A stretch of 64,000 nucleotides of DNA from Leptolyngbya sp. KIOST-1 (GCF_000763385.1 NZ_JQFA01000004.1:558001-622000), one strand, 5' to 3'; counted from the stretch's first letter, positions 53,631 through 63,612 are shown. Notes: generated by a model from the letters alone, not told the origin. Made by a program: numbers and translations.

Positions 53631-55109
53631 ATGGCCCCTGCTATGGATTGTCACCGTGCTGTACCCGCCGCGATGCATCAGCGGCCCCGCCATCGCCAAG
53701 ATATTCGCGCCCCCCGGCGGCTGAGACTACAGCTACGCGACGCATTTAGCAGCTCGGGGCGGCGGGGGTTGCTGCTGCTGGCCAGCGACATTTTGGCCCT
53801 GGGGCTGTCGTGGCACATTGCGCGATCGCTCAATCAGTTCTTTTCACCGATTCCGCCCCAGCTGGTGTGGTGGACCTGGCTGGGGCTGCCCAGTCCGTTT
53901 TGGGTGCTGGTGGGGTGCAGCGTGGGGCTATTTGCCTACGGCGGCCTCTACGACACTCAGCCCCAGGGGCAGCGACACCTGCGGGCGGGCAAGCTGCTGA
54001 GCCTGGTCTACCTGGGATCGCTGGTGGCAATGTACTTCTACGATCCCAAGCTGGACCTGCCGCGATCGCTGTTTTTCTCGGCCTGGCTCAGCGGGGTAGC
54101 CCTGGTGGTGGGGCTGCGCCTGGTGGCCACGCTGCTGCTGCGCCCCCTGAACCCGACCCAGACACCAGCCTCGGTATTTTTGATTGCGCCTGCGCCCCGC
54201 CTCAAGCGTCTGGCCGATGTGCTGGCCCAGCGGGCCAGGGTGCCGGTGATTGGGGCGGCGCTGGCCACCACCGCCAACTCGGCCACCACCTACCAGGCTA
54301 TTTTGGCCTCGGGCGCAACCCTGGTGCTGGCCGAGAGCATTCCCTCGGCGGATTTGGCCTCGGAGCTGTACTGGAAGCTGCGGCGGGCGGGCATTGCCAT
54401 GCAGCTGATTCCCACCAGCCGCGACATGCTCTACCGCCGGGGTACCCCCGAAACCGTAGCGGGCCTGCCCACCCTGCGCCTTGATGCGCCTGTGATGGGC
54501 GGCTGGGACTACCGCCTGAAACGCTGGCTGGACTACCTGGGTGCTGGTATCGGCATTGTGGCGCTGGGGCCGATGCTGCTGGGCATTGCCCTGGCCATTC
54601 GGCTCGACTCGGCGGGGCCAATTTTCTTTCGCCAGGAGCGGGTGGGGCTGCACGGCAAGCGCTTTCAGGTGTGGAAGTTTCGCACCATGGTGGCTGATGC
54701 CCCCCGACTCCAGGCCAGGCTGGAGCAGCACAACGAGTCGGCGGACGGGGTGTTATTTAAAGTCAAGCACGACCCCCGCATTACCCGGGTGGGTCGTCTG
54801 CTGCGCCGCACCAGCCTGGACGAACTGCCCCAGCTGTTCAACGTGCTCTGTGGCCAGATGAGCCTGGTGGGACCGCGTCCGCTGCCCGTACGCGACGTGG
54901 CTCGCTTTGACGGCTGGCACAACATTCGCCACCAGGTGCTGCCGGGGGTGACCGGGCTGTGGCAGATTTCGGGCCGCTCCGACATCGATACCTTTGACGA
55001 TGTAGCCCGGCTCGACCTGCACTACATCGACAACTGGTCTCTCAACCTGGATTTAGAAATTCTCACCGCCACCCTGGGCATTGTGCTGTGGGGCAAGGGG
55101 GCCTATTGA
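53631..55109 (+). CDS. Polyprenyl-phosphate sugar phosphotransferase (exopolysaccharide initiation, WcaJ/ExoY type)
   Basis: This 492-residue membrane enzyme should start repeat-unit assembly by moving a hexose-1-phosphate to undecaprenyl phosphate. The N-terminal half has about four membrane helices and a CoA-binding-like domain (VFLIAPAPRLKRLADVL). The C-terminal catalytic part has KRWLDYLGAGIG, GPIFFRQERVGLHGK, WKFRTM, RRTSLDELPQL, MSLVGPRP and LPGVTGLWQISGRSD. The first 30 residues are Arg-rich, and the real start may be at one of several internal ATGs. The stop overlaps the start of the next gene. Confidence 0.93.
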   Translation: MAPAMDCHRAVPAAMHQRPRHRQDIRAPRRLRLQLRDAFSSSGRRGLLLLASDILALGLSWHIARSLNQFFSPIPPQLVWWTWLGLPSPFWVLVGCSVGLFAYGGLYDTQPQGQRHLRAGKLLSLVYLGSLVAMYFYDPKLDLPRSLFFSAWLSGVALVVGLRLVATLLLRPLNPTQTPASVFLIAPAPRLKRLADVLAQRARVPVIGAALATTANSATTYQAILASGATLVLAESIPSADLASELYWKLRRAGIAMQLIPTSRDMLYRRGTPETVAGLPTLRLDAPVMGGWDYRLKRWLDYLGAGIGIVALGPMLLGIALAIRLDSAGPIFFRQERVGLHGKRFQVWKFRTMVADAPRLQARLEQHNESADGVLFKVKHDPRITRVGRLLRRTSLDELPQLFNVLCGQMSLVGPRPLPVRDVARFDGWHNIRHQVLPGVTGLWQISGRSDIDTFDDVARLDLHYIDNWSLNLDLEILTATLGIVLWGKGAY

Positions 55110-57772
55110 CCGCCAATTCTTCCCCAACTCCGGCAACCCCAGGGCCAGAGCATCTGCCAGAGCATGGCGCCGGGCGGGGAGCGAACTTTTGGGGTCGGGG
55201 GTTTGCCCACGCGCCGAGCTGGCTGGCGGGAGGGTTGGTGCTGGTGGTGTTTAGCTGGCTGCCCTTGAGCTACTACCGCATGGTAGGTTGGGCCTGGATT
55301 TTGCTCTGGCAGCTGGGGGCGGTGGCGCTGCTGGTGGGGCTGTGGCGGCAGCTGCGACAGGCCCTACCAGTCTCCGAGTCCGCCCAGGTAGAGGAGGTTG
55401 GCTCTGGAGTGACCGCCCCTAGAAGGGCCTTCTACGGGTTGGGCCACGGACTGGATTGGGTGGCGCTGGCGCTGGGACTGGGGCTGGGACTGGCGGTGCT
55501 GGTGTCGCCGTTTCCCCGCGTGGCGCTGTGGAATAGCAGCCTGGTTGTGACCTGTGGTGCGGTGCTGTACCTCTATCGCAACCTGGTTGATACGCCTTGG
55601 GCGCGGCCGGGGTTGACTCGTCTGCATCTGTGGTGGGGTCTGCTGGTGGTGGCCCTGGGCACAGCGGTGGTCAGCCTGGGGCTGTGGCGACCCGATGGGG
55701 CCATGTGGGCCTCAGAAAATTTTTTAACCGCCCTGCGCAACCACCAGCCCCTGGGTCATCACAACTTTGTGGGGGGCTACTTCACTCTGATGGTGCCCCT
55801 GGCGGTGGCCGCCGCGATCGCCGCCAGGGGCTGGATGCGGCGGGTGTGGATCGCGACCACCGGGCTGCTGTTGGCGGCCCTGTACGTCAGCGGGTCGCGG
55901 GGGGCAGTCCTGGGCCTGGTGGTCTGGCTGGGGGTGACCTGGATCAGCCGCCTGGGCCGGGTGAAGCCCGCTCACCGCTGGCGCTGGGGCCTGGCGGGGT
56001 TGGGCGGGGCCGTGGCGCTGAGCCTCGTCCTGGCCAGCAACCCCCGGATTCGGGCCTGGTTTAGCACGGGTGGCCTGACCGATGGCCCCACCCTCGATCG
56101 CTGGTTTATGCTGCGTCTGGGGGGCAACATTCTGCGCGATCGCCCCCTATTTGGGGTCGGCCCTGGGGTGATGAGTCGGGTGTCAAACCTCTATCGCCCA
56201 ATTGAAGCTGGGGCCGGACTCGACCACATTCAGCAGCTGCACAATACCCCAGTGCAGGTTGCCGCAGAACTGGGCCTGGTGGGGCTGGGAACGGTTTTGG
56301 TGGGGCTGGGGCTGCTGCTGCGCCTGGGCCTGCGCCTGGGGCAACAGCCGCTGGAGCCCACCGATCGCGCCCTGCTGGGGGGGATTGGCGGCAGCCTGCT
56401 GGCCTACGGGGTCTCTGGCCTGACCGACTATCAGCTGGAAAACATTCCCATTGCTGGGGCTCTGCTGGGGCTGGTGGTGCTGCTGCTGGGGCTGGGCGAT
56501 CGCTACCTGCCTGGGGCTCAACCCGTGGGAGCAGCGGCCAGGCGGCGCGGCTCCCTGGCGATCGCCCTCTGGCTGGGGCTGCTGCTGACGATCTGGCTGC
56601 CTTTTACGCTCACAGTGGCCTACGGAGCCCTGGCCGATCGCGCCTTTTACAGTCAGCAGCTCAACCTGGCCGACACCCGCTGGTACAAGGCCTACCGGCT
56701 GAGTCCGTGGGATCCGACCGCCTCGGCGGTGGCCACCGAGGCGCTGTGGGGCCTGGACCAGGTGCTGGGCGACTCGGAGGCCCAGGAAAACGTGCGATCG
56801 CTCCTGCTCGACTACGCCCAGCAGACCCAGCAGGCGGCTCCCAACGATGGCTGGTTCAACCACAACCTGGCGGTCCTGCGCCAGACCACCGATCCCGCCA
56901 CCGCCTTGGTCTATGCCGCCCGCGCCGTACAGTTGATGCCCCGCCACCACCACTACGGCTACTGGCTGCTGGGGGATTTGCTGCTGCGGGTAGGTGCGCC
57001 GGAGCAGGCGATCGCAGCCTTTACCCTGGAGGCCCTGGTCAACCCGGCGGCCCTGACCTATCCCCACTGGCAGGAGGCTCCTTACCAGGCTATTTACCCC
57101 GCTGTGGCGCAGGCCACCCTGGCGGAGTACGACACCCTGCTGGCGGAGGTCGTCCCCCCTAGCCCTGGCCACAGCACCCTCTACGAGACCCGGGCCCTGC
57201 TTGCCTGGTGGACGGCCCAGGCGGAGTTCGAGGCCGACCTCAACCTGCTGCGTCCGGTGGCGGCGGGGGTGCTGCTGGCCGATGCCGACCCCGCCGCCGC
57301 CCTGGAGTCGGTGGCCCACGACCTGAGTCTGGGGCACCAGACCCCCGAACTGCGGCTGCTGGCCGCCTGGCTCGACCCCGAGACCTACCCCGCCCCAGCT
57401 CGACCCCAGGATGCTCCGCCCGATCTCGATACCCTGCTAATCGAGGAGAGCCTGGCCGTGCGACCGCTGCGGCTGTGGCTGAGATCCATTGTCACCAACC
57501 CCGACGAGGGCTACCGGGGGGCGCTAACCTTTGCCTACCGCAACTACCAGGCCAAGCAAATTACCCTGATGCTGACGCCGCAAAACCTCCAGCGCTATAC
57601 CCTGGTGGCCAAGCTGAATCTGTTCCCGGCCTGGCCGAGGGAATTTCCGGCCCTCGATCGCCGCCTTGAGGCCCTGCGCAGTCAGGCGCTGGGGCTGCCC
57701 CACCCCACTCGCCACGGTTTTCGCCTCTCAGACTTAGAGCCTGTCGTCAATCTGGATTTGTCCACCCCTTAA
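55088..57772 (+). CDS. O-antigen ligase/polymerase-like membrane protein (first of two)
   Basis: The 894-residue protein has about 12 membrane helices in its first 480 residues with the Wzy/WaaL (PF04932) landmarks NHQPLGHHNFVGGY, VSGSRGAVLGL, LFGVGPGVMSR and GLTDYQLENIP. The C-terminal 370 residues are soluble and TPR-like (TDPATALVYAARAVQL), facing the periplasm or cytoplasm. It is predicted to polymerise or ligate exopolysaccharide units. GTG 55088 overlaps the upstream gene by 22 bases. A TTG at 55106 giving a TTGA overlap is the alternative start. Confidence 0.87.
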   Translation: MGQGGLLTANSSPTPATPGPEHLPEHGAGRGANFWGRGFAHAPSWLAGGLVLVVFSWLPLSYYRMVGWAWILLWQLGAVALLVGLWRQLRQALPVSESAQVEEVGSGVTAPRRAFYGLGHGLDWVALALGLGLGLAVLVSPFPRVALWNSSLVVTCGAVLYLYRNLVDTPWARPGLTRLHLWWGLLVVALGTAVVSLGLWRPDGAMWASENFLTALRNHQPLGHHNFVGGYFTLMVPLAVAAAIAARGWMRRVWIATTGLLLAALYVSGSRGAVLGLVVWLGVTWISRLGRVKPAHRWRWGLAGLGGAVALSLVLASNPRIRAWFSTGGLTDGPTLDRWFMLRLGGNILRDRPLFGVGPGVMSRVSNLYRPIEAGAGLDHIQQLHNTPVQVAAELGLVGLGTVLVGLGLLLRLGLRLGQQPLEPTDRALLGGIGGSLLAYGVSGLTDYQLENIPIAGALLGLVVLLLGLGDRYLPGAQPVGAAARRRGSLAIALWLGLLLTIWLPFTLTVAYGALADRAFYSQQLNLADTRWYKAYRLSPWDPTASAVATEALWGLDQVLGDSEAQENVRSLLLDYAQQTQQAAPNDGWFNHNLAVLRQTTDPATALVYAARAVQLMPRHHHYGYWLLGDLLLRVGAPEQAIAAFTLEALVNPAALTYPHWQEAPYQAIYPAVAQATLAEYDTLLAEVVPPSPGHSTLYETRALLAWWTAQAEFEADLNLLRPVAAGVLLADADPAAALESVAHDLSLGHQTPELRLLAAWLDPETYPAPARPQDAPPDLDTLLIEESLAVRPLRLWLRSIVTNPDEGYRGALTFAYRNYQAKQITLMLTPQNLQRYTLVAKLNLFPAWPREFPALDRRLEALRSQALGLPHPTRHGFRLSDLEPVVNLDLSTP

Positions 57773-57784
57773 TTCCCTGCCGCT

Positions 57785-60352
57785 ATGACTGAGGATGTCC
57801 ATCTACCCAAACCCAAATCCGCCACCCAGGACCCCAGCGATGGGTCTTTGCTGGCCCTGGTGGCCGCGGCGCTGTACGTGATTTTTACCCTGCTGCCCGG
57901 CAGCAGCACCCTGATGCTGTCGTGGCCCTGGGTGTTTTTGTGGCAGGTGGGTCTGACGCTGCCCATCCTCTGGCTGCTGTGGCAGCTGTGGCATCGGCCC
58001 GTGGAGCGGTTGGGCCACGGCTTTGACGGGGTGGCGCTGCTGGCGATCGCGGGGTTGCTCATCTCCACCCTGGGGGCCGAGTTTCCGGCCCAGGCGCGCT
58101 GGTACGGCTGGGCGGCGGTGGGGGCGATCGCGGCTCTCTACGCCCTGGCGGGCTGGCTGCGTCAGCCCCAGCGCCTCCACACGCTGCTACGGTTTCAGGG
58201 GTACATTGCCCTGGCGTTTATTGGGCTCAGCCTGGGGCTCTGGCTGACGCAGATCTACTGGCCCGAGCTGGCTCGGCTGGAGGAGCTGCGGCGCTACGGC
58301 ATCGATCAGTCCTTTAGCTTTGCGCTGACTAGCCTGCGCAACTGGCAGCCCATCGGTCACCAGAACTATGGGGCGGGTTACCTGGTGCTGGTGTTGCCCC
58401 TGCTGGCGGCGCTGGCCTGGGTAGAGCGGGGCTGGCACCGCTGGCTGTGGCTGGGGGGCCTGGGCCTGGGGCTGCTCAACCTCTATACCACTAGCTCCCG
58501 CGGCGGCTGGCTGGCGCTGATGGTCACTGGTTTCCTCGCCATCGGCATTGCTCTGTTTTACAGTCGGTTGCCCCGACCCGTAGCCCTGGCCCTGAGCGGT
58601 ACGGCCCTGGGCGTGCTGGTGCTGGGCCTGGTGGCCAACCCGCGCCTGAAGGCGGTCTTGACCAGTCTGAGCCAGGGCAATTTTGCTGGGGGAGAGCTGT
58701 CTTACCGGGTGGTGACCAACGCGGTGGGCTGGCGCATGGGCCTCAGTCGGCCCTTTGCGGGGGTGGGACCGGGCAGCGTGCCTCTGGTGTACCAGCGCTA
58801 CCGCCCCCACTGGGCCGGACGCGATGCCGAACTGCAATTTCAGCTCCACAGCACCCCGGCCCAGCTCTGGGGAGAGTTTGGCCTCTGGGGAATAGTCGTG
58901 CCCCTGGCGCTGGTGCTGGTGCTGGGGGTGCTGACGGTACGGTGGATGCGCCGCGGTGCCCAGGACACCCCAGCCGGTCTGCCGCCCGTGCTGGTCTGGA
59001 GCCTGCTGGCGGGGCTGTTTGCCTTTGGGCTGATGGGCCTGACCGACTACCAGCTCGACATCCCCGCGATCGCAGGGGTGCTCACCCTCTACCTGGCGGT
59101 ACTCGCCCGCAGCTTCCGCCCCGTCGCCACCCCCGAGGCCAGGGCCGAATCGCCGCGACGCCACCGCTGGCTGGCCGGGGCTGGCCTCGGCCTGACCCTG
59201 GCGTTCACCCTCTGGCTGGTGCCCACCCATCGCGCCTGGAGCACCGCCAGCAGCGGCTTCTCGGCCCTGACCGACCAGCCCGCCGACTTCGATCGCTTTG
59301 CCAACCAGGTGGCCCAGGCCCACGCGCTGGCCCCCTGGGAGCCCTACTATCCCTACCAGCTGGGCTACCACCTGGGCGAGTTTGCGCTGCAGTCCAGCGA
59401 CGACCCGGCCCTGCGTCAGACTCTGCTCACTGATGCGATCGCCTGGTTCGAGACCGGCAACCAGATCCTGCCCTACCAGGAGTTTGGCCAGTCTAACCTG
59501 GGCTGGCTCCAGCTCGAGAACGACCAGCCAGCCGAGGCTCAGGCTTCCTTTGCCCAGGCGATCGCCCTGGTGCCCGCCAAACGGGGCGTGTTTTTTGGCC
59601 TGGGGGTGGCCTGCCTGCAAACCGGCAATCTGGACTGTGCCACCGAAGCTCTGGCCCTCGAAAGTCTGCGCCATCCCGCCCTGCTGACCAGTCCGTTGTG
59701 GCAGAGGCCCCCCTTTGTGGACCTGGCCCCGACGGTCTTCGATCGGCTGGAGGAGCGCTACGGTGAACTGATCTCCCAGGCTGACGATCCTGAGTTTGAG
59801 CAATTTTTGCGTCAGGCTCGCGGCAGTCTGCGCTGGTGGCGCGGCGACCTGGCTGCGGCCGCTGAGGACTGGCCATCCGAGGACGACCTGAGGCAGGGGG
59901 TGCTGGATCTGGCTGTTGGCCAAACCGTCGATGCCACCGCCTGGACCGAAACTCCCGCTAAGTACGCGGTTTTGGCCTGGCAAACCCCCGAACAGCGCCA
60001 GGAACTGTTGCAACGGGCCTGGGTAACCCAGCCGGAGGATATTGACGACCTGACCCAGGCGCTGCCGCCGCCCCAGGTGATCGACCAGTTGGCCGCCAGT
60101 ATGGAGGCCGCCAGTGACTTTACCGACTGGCTCCAGCGCACCGCTCCCAGCTGGCAACCCCGCAGCGAACGGCTGGGGTTTGGCATCCTGAGCCGCCACA
60201 TCGATGGCCCCAACCCGTCGGACTTTTTGCCCCGGGTTGAGAATATTCCCGTTATGCAGTTCTTTGAGCCGCTGTTTCCGTCGCCGATCTTTTACCCGGC
60301 TTTGGATAATGCCCTGGAGCCGTACCAGGCCAGGCTGCGATCGCAGCAGTAG
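57785..60352 (+). CDS. O-antigen ligase/polymerase-like membrane protein (second, paralogous)
   Basis: The 855-residue protein repeats the plan of its upstream neighbour: about 12 helices with NWQPIGHQNYGAGY, TSSRGGWLAL, FAGVGPGSVPL, LHSTPAQLWGEFG and GLTDYQLDIPA, then a long soluble TPR-like C-terminus (FGQSNLGWLQLENDQPAEAQ). The matching motifs show an old tandem duplication. It starts 12 bases after the first paralog's stop and ends the exopolysaccharide run. Division of labour (polymerase versus ligase) is not readable from sequence. Confidence 0.87.
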   Translation: MTEDVHLPKPKSATQDPSDGSLLALVAAALYVIFTLLPGSSTLMLSWPWVFLWQVGLTLPILWLLWQLWHRPVERLGHGFDGVALLAIAGLLISTLGAEFPAQARWYGWAAVGAIAALYALAGWLRQPQRLHTLLRFQGYIALAFIGLSLGLWLTQIYWPELARLEELRRYGIDQSFSFALTSLRNWQPIGHQNYGAGYLVLVLPLLAALAWVERGWHRWLWLGGLGLGLLNLYTTSSRGGWLALMVTGFLAIGIALFYSRLPRPVALALSGTALGVLVLGLVANPRLKAVLTSLSQGNFAGGELSYRVVTNAVGWRMGLSRPFAGVGPGSVPLVYQRYRPHWAGRDAELQFQLHSTPAQLWGEFGLWGIVVPLALVLVLGVLTVRWMRRGAQDTPAGLPPVLVWSLLAGLFAFGLMGLTDYQLDIPAIAGVLTLYLAVLARSFRPVATPEARAESPRRHRWLAGAGLGLTLAFTLWLVPTHRAWSTASSGFSALTDQPADFDRFANQVAQAHALAPWEPYYPYQLGYHLGEFALQSSDDPALRQTLLTDAIAWFETGNQILPYQEFGQSNLGWLQLENDQPAEAQASFAQAIALVPAKRGVFFGLGVACLQTGNLDCATEALALESLRHPALLTSPLWQRPPFVDLAPTVFDRLEERYGELISQADDPEFEQFLRQARGSLRWWRGDLAAAAEDWPSEDDLRQGVLDLAVGQTVDATAWTETPAKYAVLAWQTPEQRQELLQRAWVTQPEDIDDLTQALPPPQVIDQLAASMEAASDFTDWLQRTAPSWQPRSERLGFGILSRHIDGPNPSDFLPRVENIPVMQFFEPLFPSPIFYPALDNALEPYQARLRSQQ

Positions 60353-60405
60353 CGGGGCTACAGTGACATAGTCATGCAAAATCTGCTGTAGCCCAAGCAA
60401 GATTC

Positions 60406-60554
60406 GGCGTTGCTGAATCGAGTAATGAATCTGTAAACTTGACCCCCTTTCATCGCCCCCTTCAGTCCCCCCAATTTTGGGGGACTTTGAGATTTCGACT
60501 CCCCCCAGAATGGGGGGCTGGGGGGGGCATATCATACCTGCATTCAGCAACGCC
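60406..60554. mobile_element. MITE, 149 bp, with 8-bp target-site duplication
   Basis: The ends GGCGTTGCTGAAT (60406-60418) and its exact reverse complement (60542-60554) are 13-base terminal inverted repeats. CAAGATTC occurs immediately outside both ends (60398-60405 and 60555-60562), a perfect 8-bp target duplication. Inside are GTCCCCC/GGGGGAC and a CTCCCCCC/GGGGGG stem. No coding capacity exists, so a transposase would have to act in trans. It sits between convergent genes. Confidence 0.88.
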
Positions 60555-60566
60555 CAAGATTCGTTA

Positions 60567-61403
60567 TTAAGTGTCGTCGTGGGCGTAGCGGTGGTAGAGG
60601 AAGTCGAGGGCCTCGTTGCGCAGTTCGTAGAATTTCGGGTCTTCCATCATCCGGGCGCGATCGCGGGGGCGTGCAAAGGGCACCAGCATGATTTCGCCAA
60701 TCTTGGCGGCGGGGCCGTTGGTCATCATCACGACGCGATCGCTTAAAAACAGCGCCTCGTCGATGTCGTGGGTGATCATCAGCACCGTAATCTGATGATC
60801 GCGCCAGATGGTCAGCAGCTCCTCCTGGAGTTCTTCCCGGGTGATTGGGTCGAGCGCCCCAAAGGGTTCATCGAGAATCAGCACCTGGGGACGCAGGGCC
60901 AGGGCGCGGGCAATGCAGACCCGCTGCTTCATGCCGCCGGAGAGGGCAGAGGGCTTCTTGTTGGCCACATCGGCCAGGCCCACCATCTCCAGGTGCTCCA
61001 TCACGATGCGTTTTTTGATCGCCTCCGATTTGTTCGGAAACACCGAGTTGACGCCCAGGTAGATATTCTCGTAGGCGGTCAGCCAGGGCAGCAGCGAATA
61101 GTTTTGAAACACCACCATGCGATCGGGGCCAGGCTCGCGGATGGTCTGGGTTTGCAGGCGCACCTCCCCCTCGGTGGGCTGGCGGAATCCGGCCACCATG
61201 TCCAGCAGGGTCGATTTGCCGCAGCCCGAGTGGCCGATGACGCAGACGAATTCGCCTTCATTTACCGCCAGATCGATGCCGTCGAGCACGACAAAATTGC
61301 CGTTGGGGGTGGGGTAGACCTTCGAGAGGTTGTCGATTACCAGGAAGGGTTCCTGGGTCTGGAGGTGGTTGGTGGATTGGGTGGGAGTATTTAGCACTTG
61401 CAT
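60567..61403 (-). CDS. nrtD: Nitrate/nitrite ABC transporter ATP-binding subunit NrtD
   Basis: This 278-residue ATPase belongs to the nitrate/nitrite importer. It has Walker A GHSGCGKST, signature LSGGMKQRV, Walker B VLILDEPFGALD and the THDIDEA switch. The C-terminal YELRNEALDFLYHRYAHDD matches NrtD. ATG 61403 starts MQVLNTPTQS. It lies 69 bases downstream of nrtC on the same strand. In cyanobacteria the nrt genes are normally activated by NtcA under nitrogen limitation, but the operon promoter lies outside this window. Confidence 0.93.
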   Translation of the reverse strand: MQVLNTPTQSTNHLQTQEPFLVIDNLSKVYPTPNGNFVVLDGIDLAVNEGEFVCVIGHSGCGKSTLLDMVAGFRQPTEGEVRLQTQTIREPGPDRMVVFQNYSLLPWLTAYENIYLGVNSVFPNKSEAIKKRIVMEHLEMVGLADVANKKPSALSGGMKQRVCIARALALRPQVLILDEPFGALDPITREELQEELLTIWRDHQITVLMITHDIDEALFLSDRVVMMTNGPAAKIGEIMLVPFARPRDRARMMEDPKFYELRNEALDFLYHRYAHDDT

Positions 61404-61472
61404 GGTCTTGGGTGATGAATGAGGTGTGCGAGCGGATGGGCAAAACCCGGGAAGCAACCGGGTTGCTATGGG

Positions 61473-63473
61473 TTACAGGATACTCACGGCATCCATAGGC
61501 ACTTCTTCAATGCGCAGGTCGCGTTTGATCGCAAACTGATCCAGGTACCTCAGCGGCTCGTCGGGGTCAAACTCAATGCCGTCGAAGAGGTGGCTGCGGC
61601 GGCGATCGCGGCCAATGTCCAGCAGCCCCAGCTCGCGGGCGGCCTGGCCAAAAATATCGGCCCGCTTCACTCGCTCGGCCACCTCCAGCCAGTTGCGGGG
61701 GAAGGGGGTAATGCCCCAGCGGGCCATCTGGGTCATCATCCACACCGCCTCCGACACATCGGGGTAGTTGGCCTTGCCGGTAAAGAAGGTGATGTAGTTA
61801 AGGACCTGGTCGGGCTCGCTGCCGTCGCCCCGGTTGTAGGGATCGACAAAGCCCTGGCGAATCAGGGTCTCATCGGCTCCCACGTACTCGGGCTGGGCCA
61901 ACAGCTCGGCAATTTCTTCGCGGTTACGGCGGTCGTCACAGTACTCACAGGCCTCCAGCAGGGCCTTGACCAGGGCCACGTGGGTTTTAGGATACTGGTT
62001 GGCCCAGGCTTCGGTAACGCCGAGAACTTTCTCAATGTGGCCGGGCCAGATGTCGTTGTCGGTGGCCATCACCACCCCCAGCCCCTCGGCCACGGCCCGA
62101 GCATTCCAGGGTTCGCCCACGCAGTAGCCGTCGATTGCACCGGATTTCAGGGTCGAGACCATCTGGGCCGGGGGAATCACCGTCAGGCTGACGTCGCGAT
62201 CGGGGTCGATGCCGCCGGAGGCCAGCCAGTAGCGCAGCAGCAGGTTGTGCATGGAGGTGGGGTGCACCGCCGCCAGGGTATGCACCTGGTCGGGCCGGCG
62301 ATCGATCGCCGCCTTGAAGTCGCCCAGGGAGCGCATCCCGGCATCCACCAGGCGCTTGCTAAAGGTGATGGCGTTGCCGTTGCGACTGAGGGTGAGGGCG
62401 CTCACCATTGGCCTGGGGCGCTGGTTGCCATAGCCCAGGGTCATGCCCAGGGGCATACCGGCCACCATCATGGCGGCATCGAGGCGGCCCGTGGCTACCC
62501 CATCGGCGATCGCATTCCAGCTCGGCTCCCGGTTCAGGGTGACATTGGTGAGGCCGTGGGCCTCAAACAGGCCCTTCTCCTTGGCCACCACCAGGGGCGC
62601 ACAGTCCACCAGGGGAATAAAGCCCAGCTCCAGGTTGACCTTCTCCAGGCCGTTGGCGGCCACCGCCACCGTGGGCTTGGCCCGGTGCAGCTTGGCCCGC
62701 TTTTGCTGGTTGAGAAAGTAGACAATTTCGTTGCGCAGGCTGTAGTAGTTGGGGTGCTTCACCACCTCCATGCGCTCCCGGGGCCGGGGGAAGGGCACAT
62801 CGACGATCTGGCCCACGTGGGCCTCGGGGCCGTTGGTCATCAGCACGATGCGATCGCTGAGTAGCAGCGCCTCATCCACATCGTGGGTGACCATCACGCA
62901 GGTGACTTCGTTTTCCTGGCAGATCTGCATCAGCTGTTCCTGCAAACCGCCCCGGGTCAGCGCGTCCAGCGCCCCAAAGGGCTCGTCCAGCAGCAGCAGC
63001 TTGGGGCGAATGGCCAGGGCGCGAGCGATCGCCACCCGCTGTTTCATGCCGCCGGAGATCTCGCCGGGGCGCTTGTGGGCGGCCTTTTGCAGCCCCACCA
63101 TCTCAATGTGGTGGTCGATCATGCGATCGCGCACCGGCTGGGGGTGCTTTTTCATCACCCGGTTTACCGCCAGGGCAATGTTTTCGCGCACCGTCAGCCA
63201 GGGCAGCAGGGAGTAGTTCTGAAACACCACCATGCGATCGGGGCCGGGTTCGGTCACCTGCCGCCCCTCCAGCACAATGCCCCCCGCGCTGGGCTGATCC
63301 AGCCCCGAGAGAATGTTGAGCAGGGTCGATTTACCGCAGCCCGAGTGACCCACCAGGGAGACAAACTCCCCTTTGTGAATTTGCAGGTCGATATTTTTCA
63401 GGGCAATGTATTCGCCCCCGGCGGGGAGCTTAAAGACGCGATCGACGTGGTCAACTTCGACAAAGACAGCCAT
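61473..63473 (-). CDS. nrtC: Nitrate/nitrite ABC transporter ATP-binding subunit NrtC (with NrtA-like regulatory domain)
   Basis: This 666-residue protein is a fusion. Residues 1-260 are an ABC ATPase (Walker A GHSGCGKST, ISGGMKQRV, LLLLDEPFGALD). Residues about 280-660 are a NrtA-like nitrate-binding domain (ELGFIPLVDCAPLVVAKEKG; YCVGEPWNARAVAEG), which in NrtC mediates ammonium-responsive inhibition of transport. ATG 63473 (MAVFVEVDHVD) is correct. Upstream in-frame codons run through intergenic repeats. Length agrees with other NrtC proteins. Confidence 0.95.
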   Translation of the reverse strand: MAVFVEVDHVDRVFKLPAGGEYIALKNIDLQIHKGEFVSLVGHSGCGKSTLLNILSGLDQPSAGGIVLEGRQVTEPGPDRMVVFQNYSLLPWLTVRENIALAVNRVMKKHPQPVRDRMIDHHIEMVGLQKAAHKRPGEISGGMKQRVAIARALAIRPKLLLLDEPFGALDALTRGGLQEQLMQICQENEVTCVMVTHDVDEALLLSDRIVLMTNGPEAHVGQIVDVPFPRPRERMEVVKHPNYYSLRNEIVYFLNQQKRAKLHRAKPTVAVAANGLEKVNLELGFIPLVDCAPLVVAKEKGLFEAHGLTNVTLNREPSWNAIADGVATGRLDAAMMVAGMPLGMTLGYGNQRPRPMVSALTLSRNGNAITFSKRLVDAGMRSLGDFKAAIDRRPDQVHTLAAVHPTSMHNLLLRYWLASGGIDPDRDVSLTVIPPAQMVSTLKSGAIDGYCVGEPWNARAVAEGLGVVMATDNDIWPGHIEKVLGVTEAWANQYPKTHVALVKALLEACEYCDDRRNREEIAELLAQPEYVGADETLIRQGFVDPYNRGDGSEPDQVLNYITFFTGKANYPDVSEAVWMMTQMARWGITPFPRNWLEVAERVKRADIFGQAARELGLLDIGRDRRRSHLFDGIEFDPDEPLRYLDQFAIKRDLRIEEVPMDAVSIL

Positions 63474-63612
63474 GGTGCAACAGGAGATAGGGTGCAGGCG
63501 AACAGAAATTTTGGATTGGCAATTTTGGATGGGTGAGGAGCCGTAGGGTGCATCCGCACAGCGAGGCATCGCTAGGTAATGTTTGACGAATGCATTTCGA
63601 TGAGAAGAGGGT

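Noticed and set aside
58187..60550. 787-codon minus-strand frame opposite the second O-antigen-ligase-like gene
   Set aside because: It is Gln/Gly/Arg-rich with no domain. The plus strand encodes a protein with conserved motifs and membrane topology.
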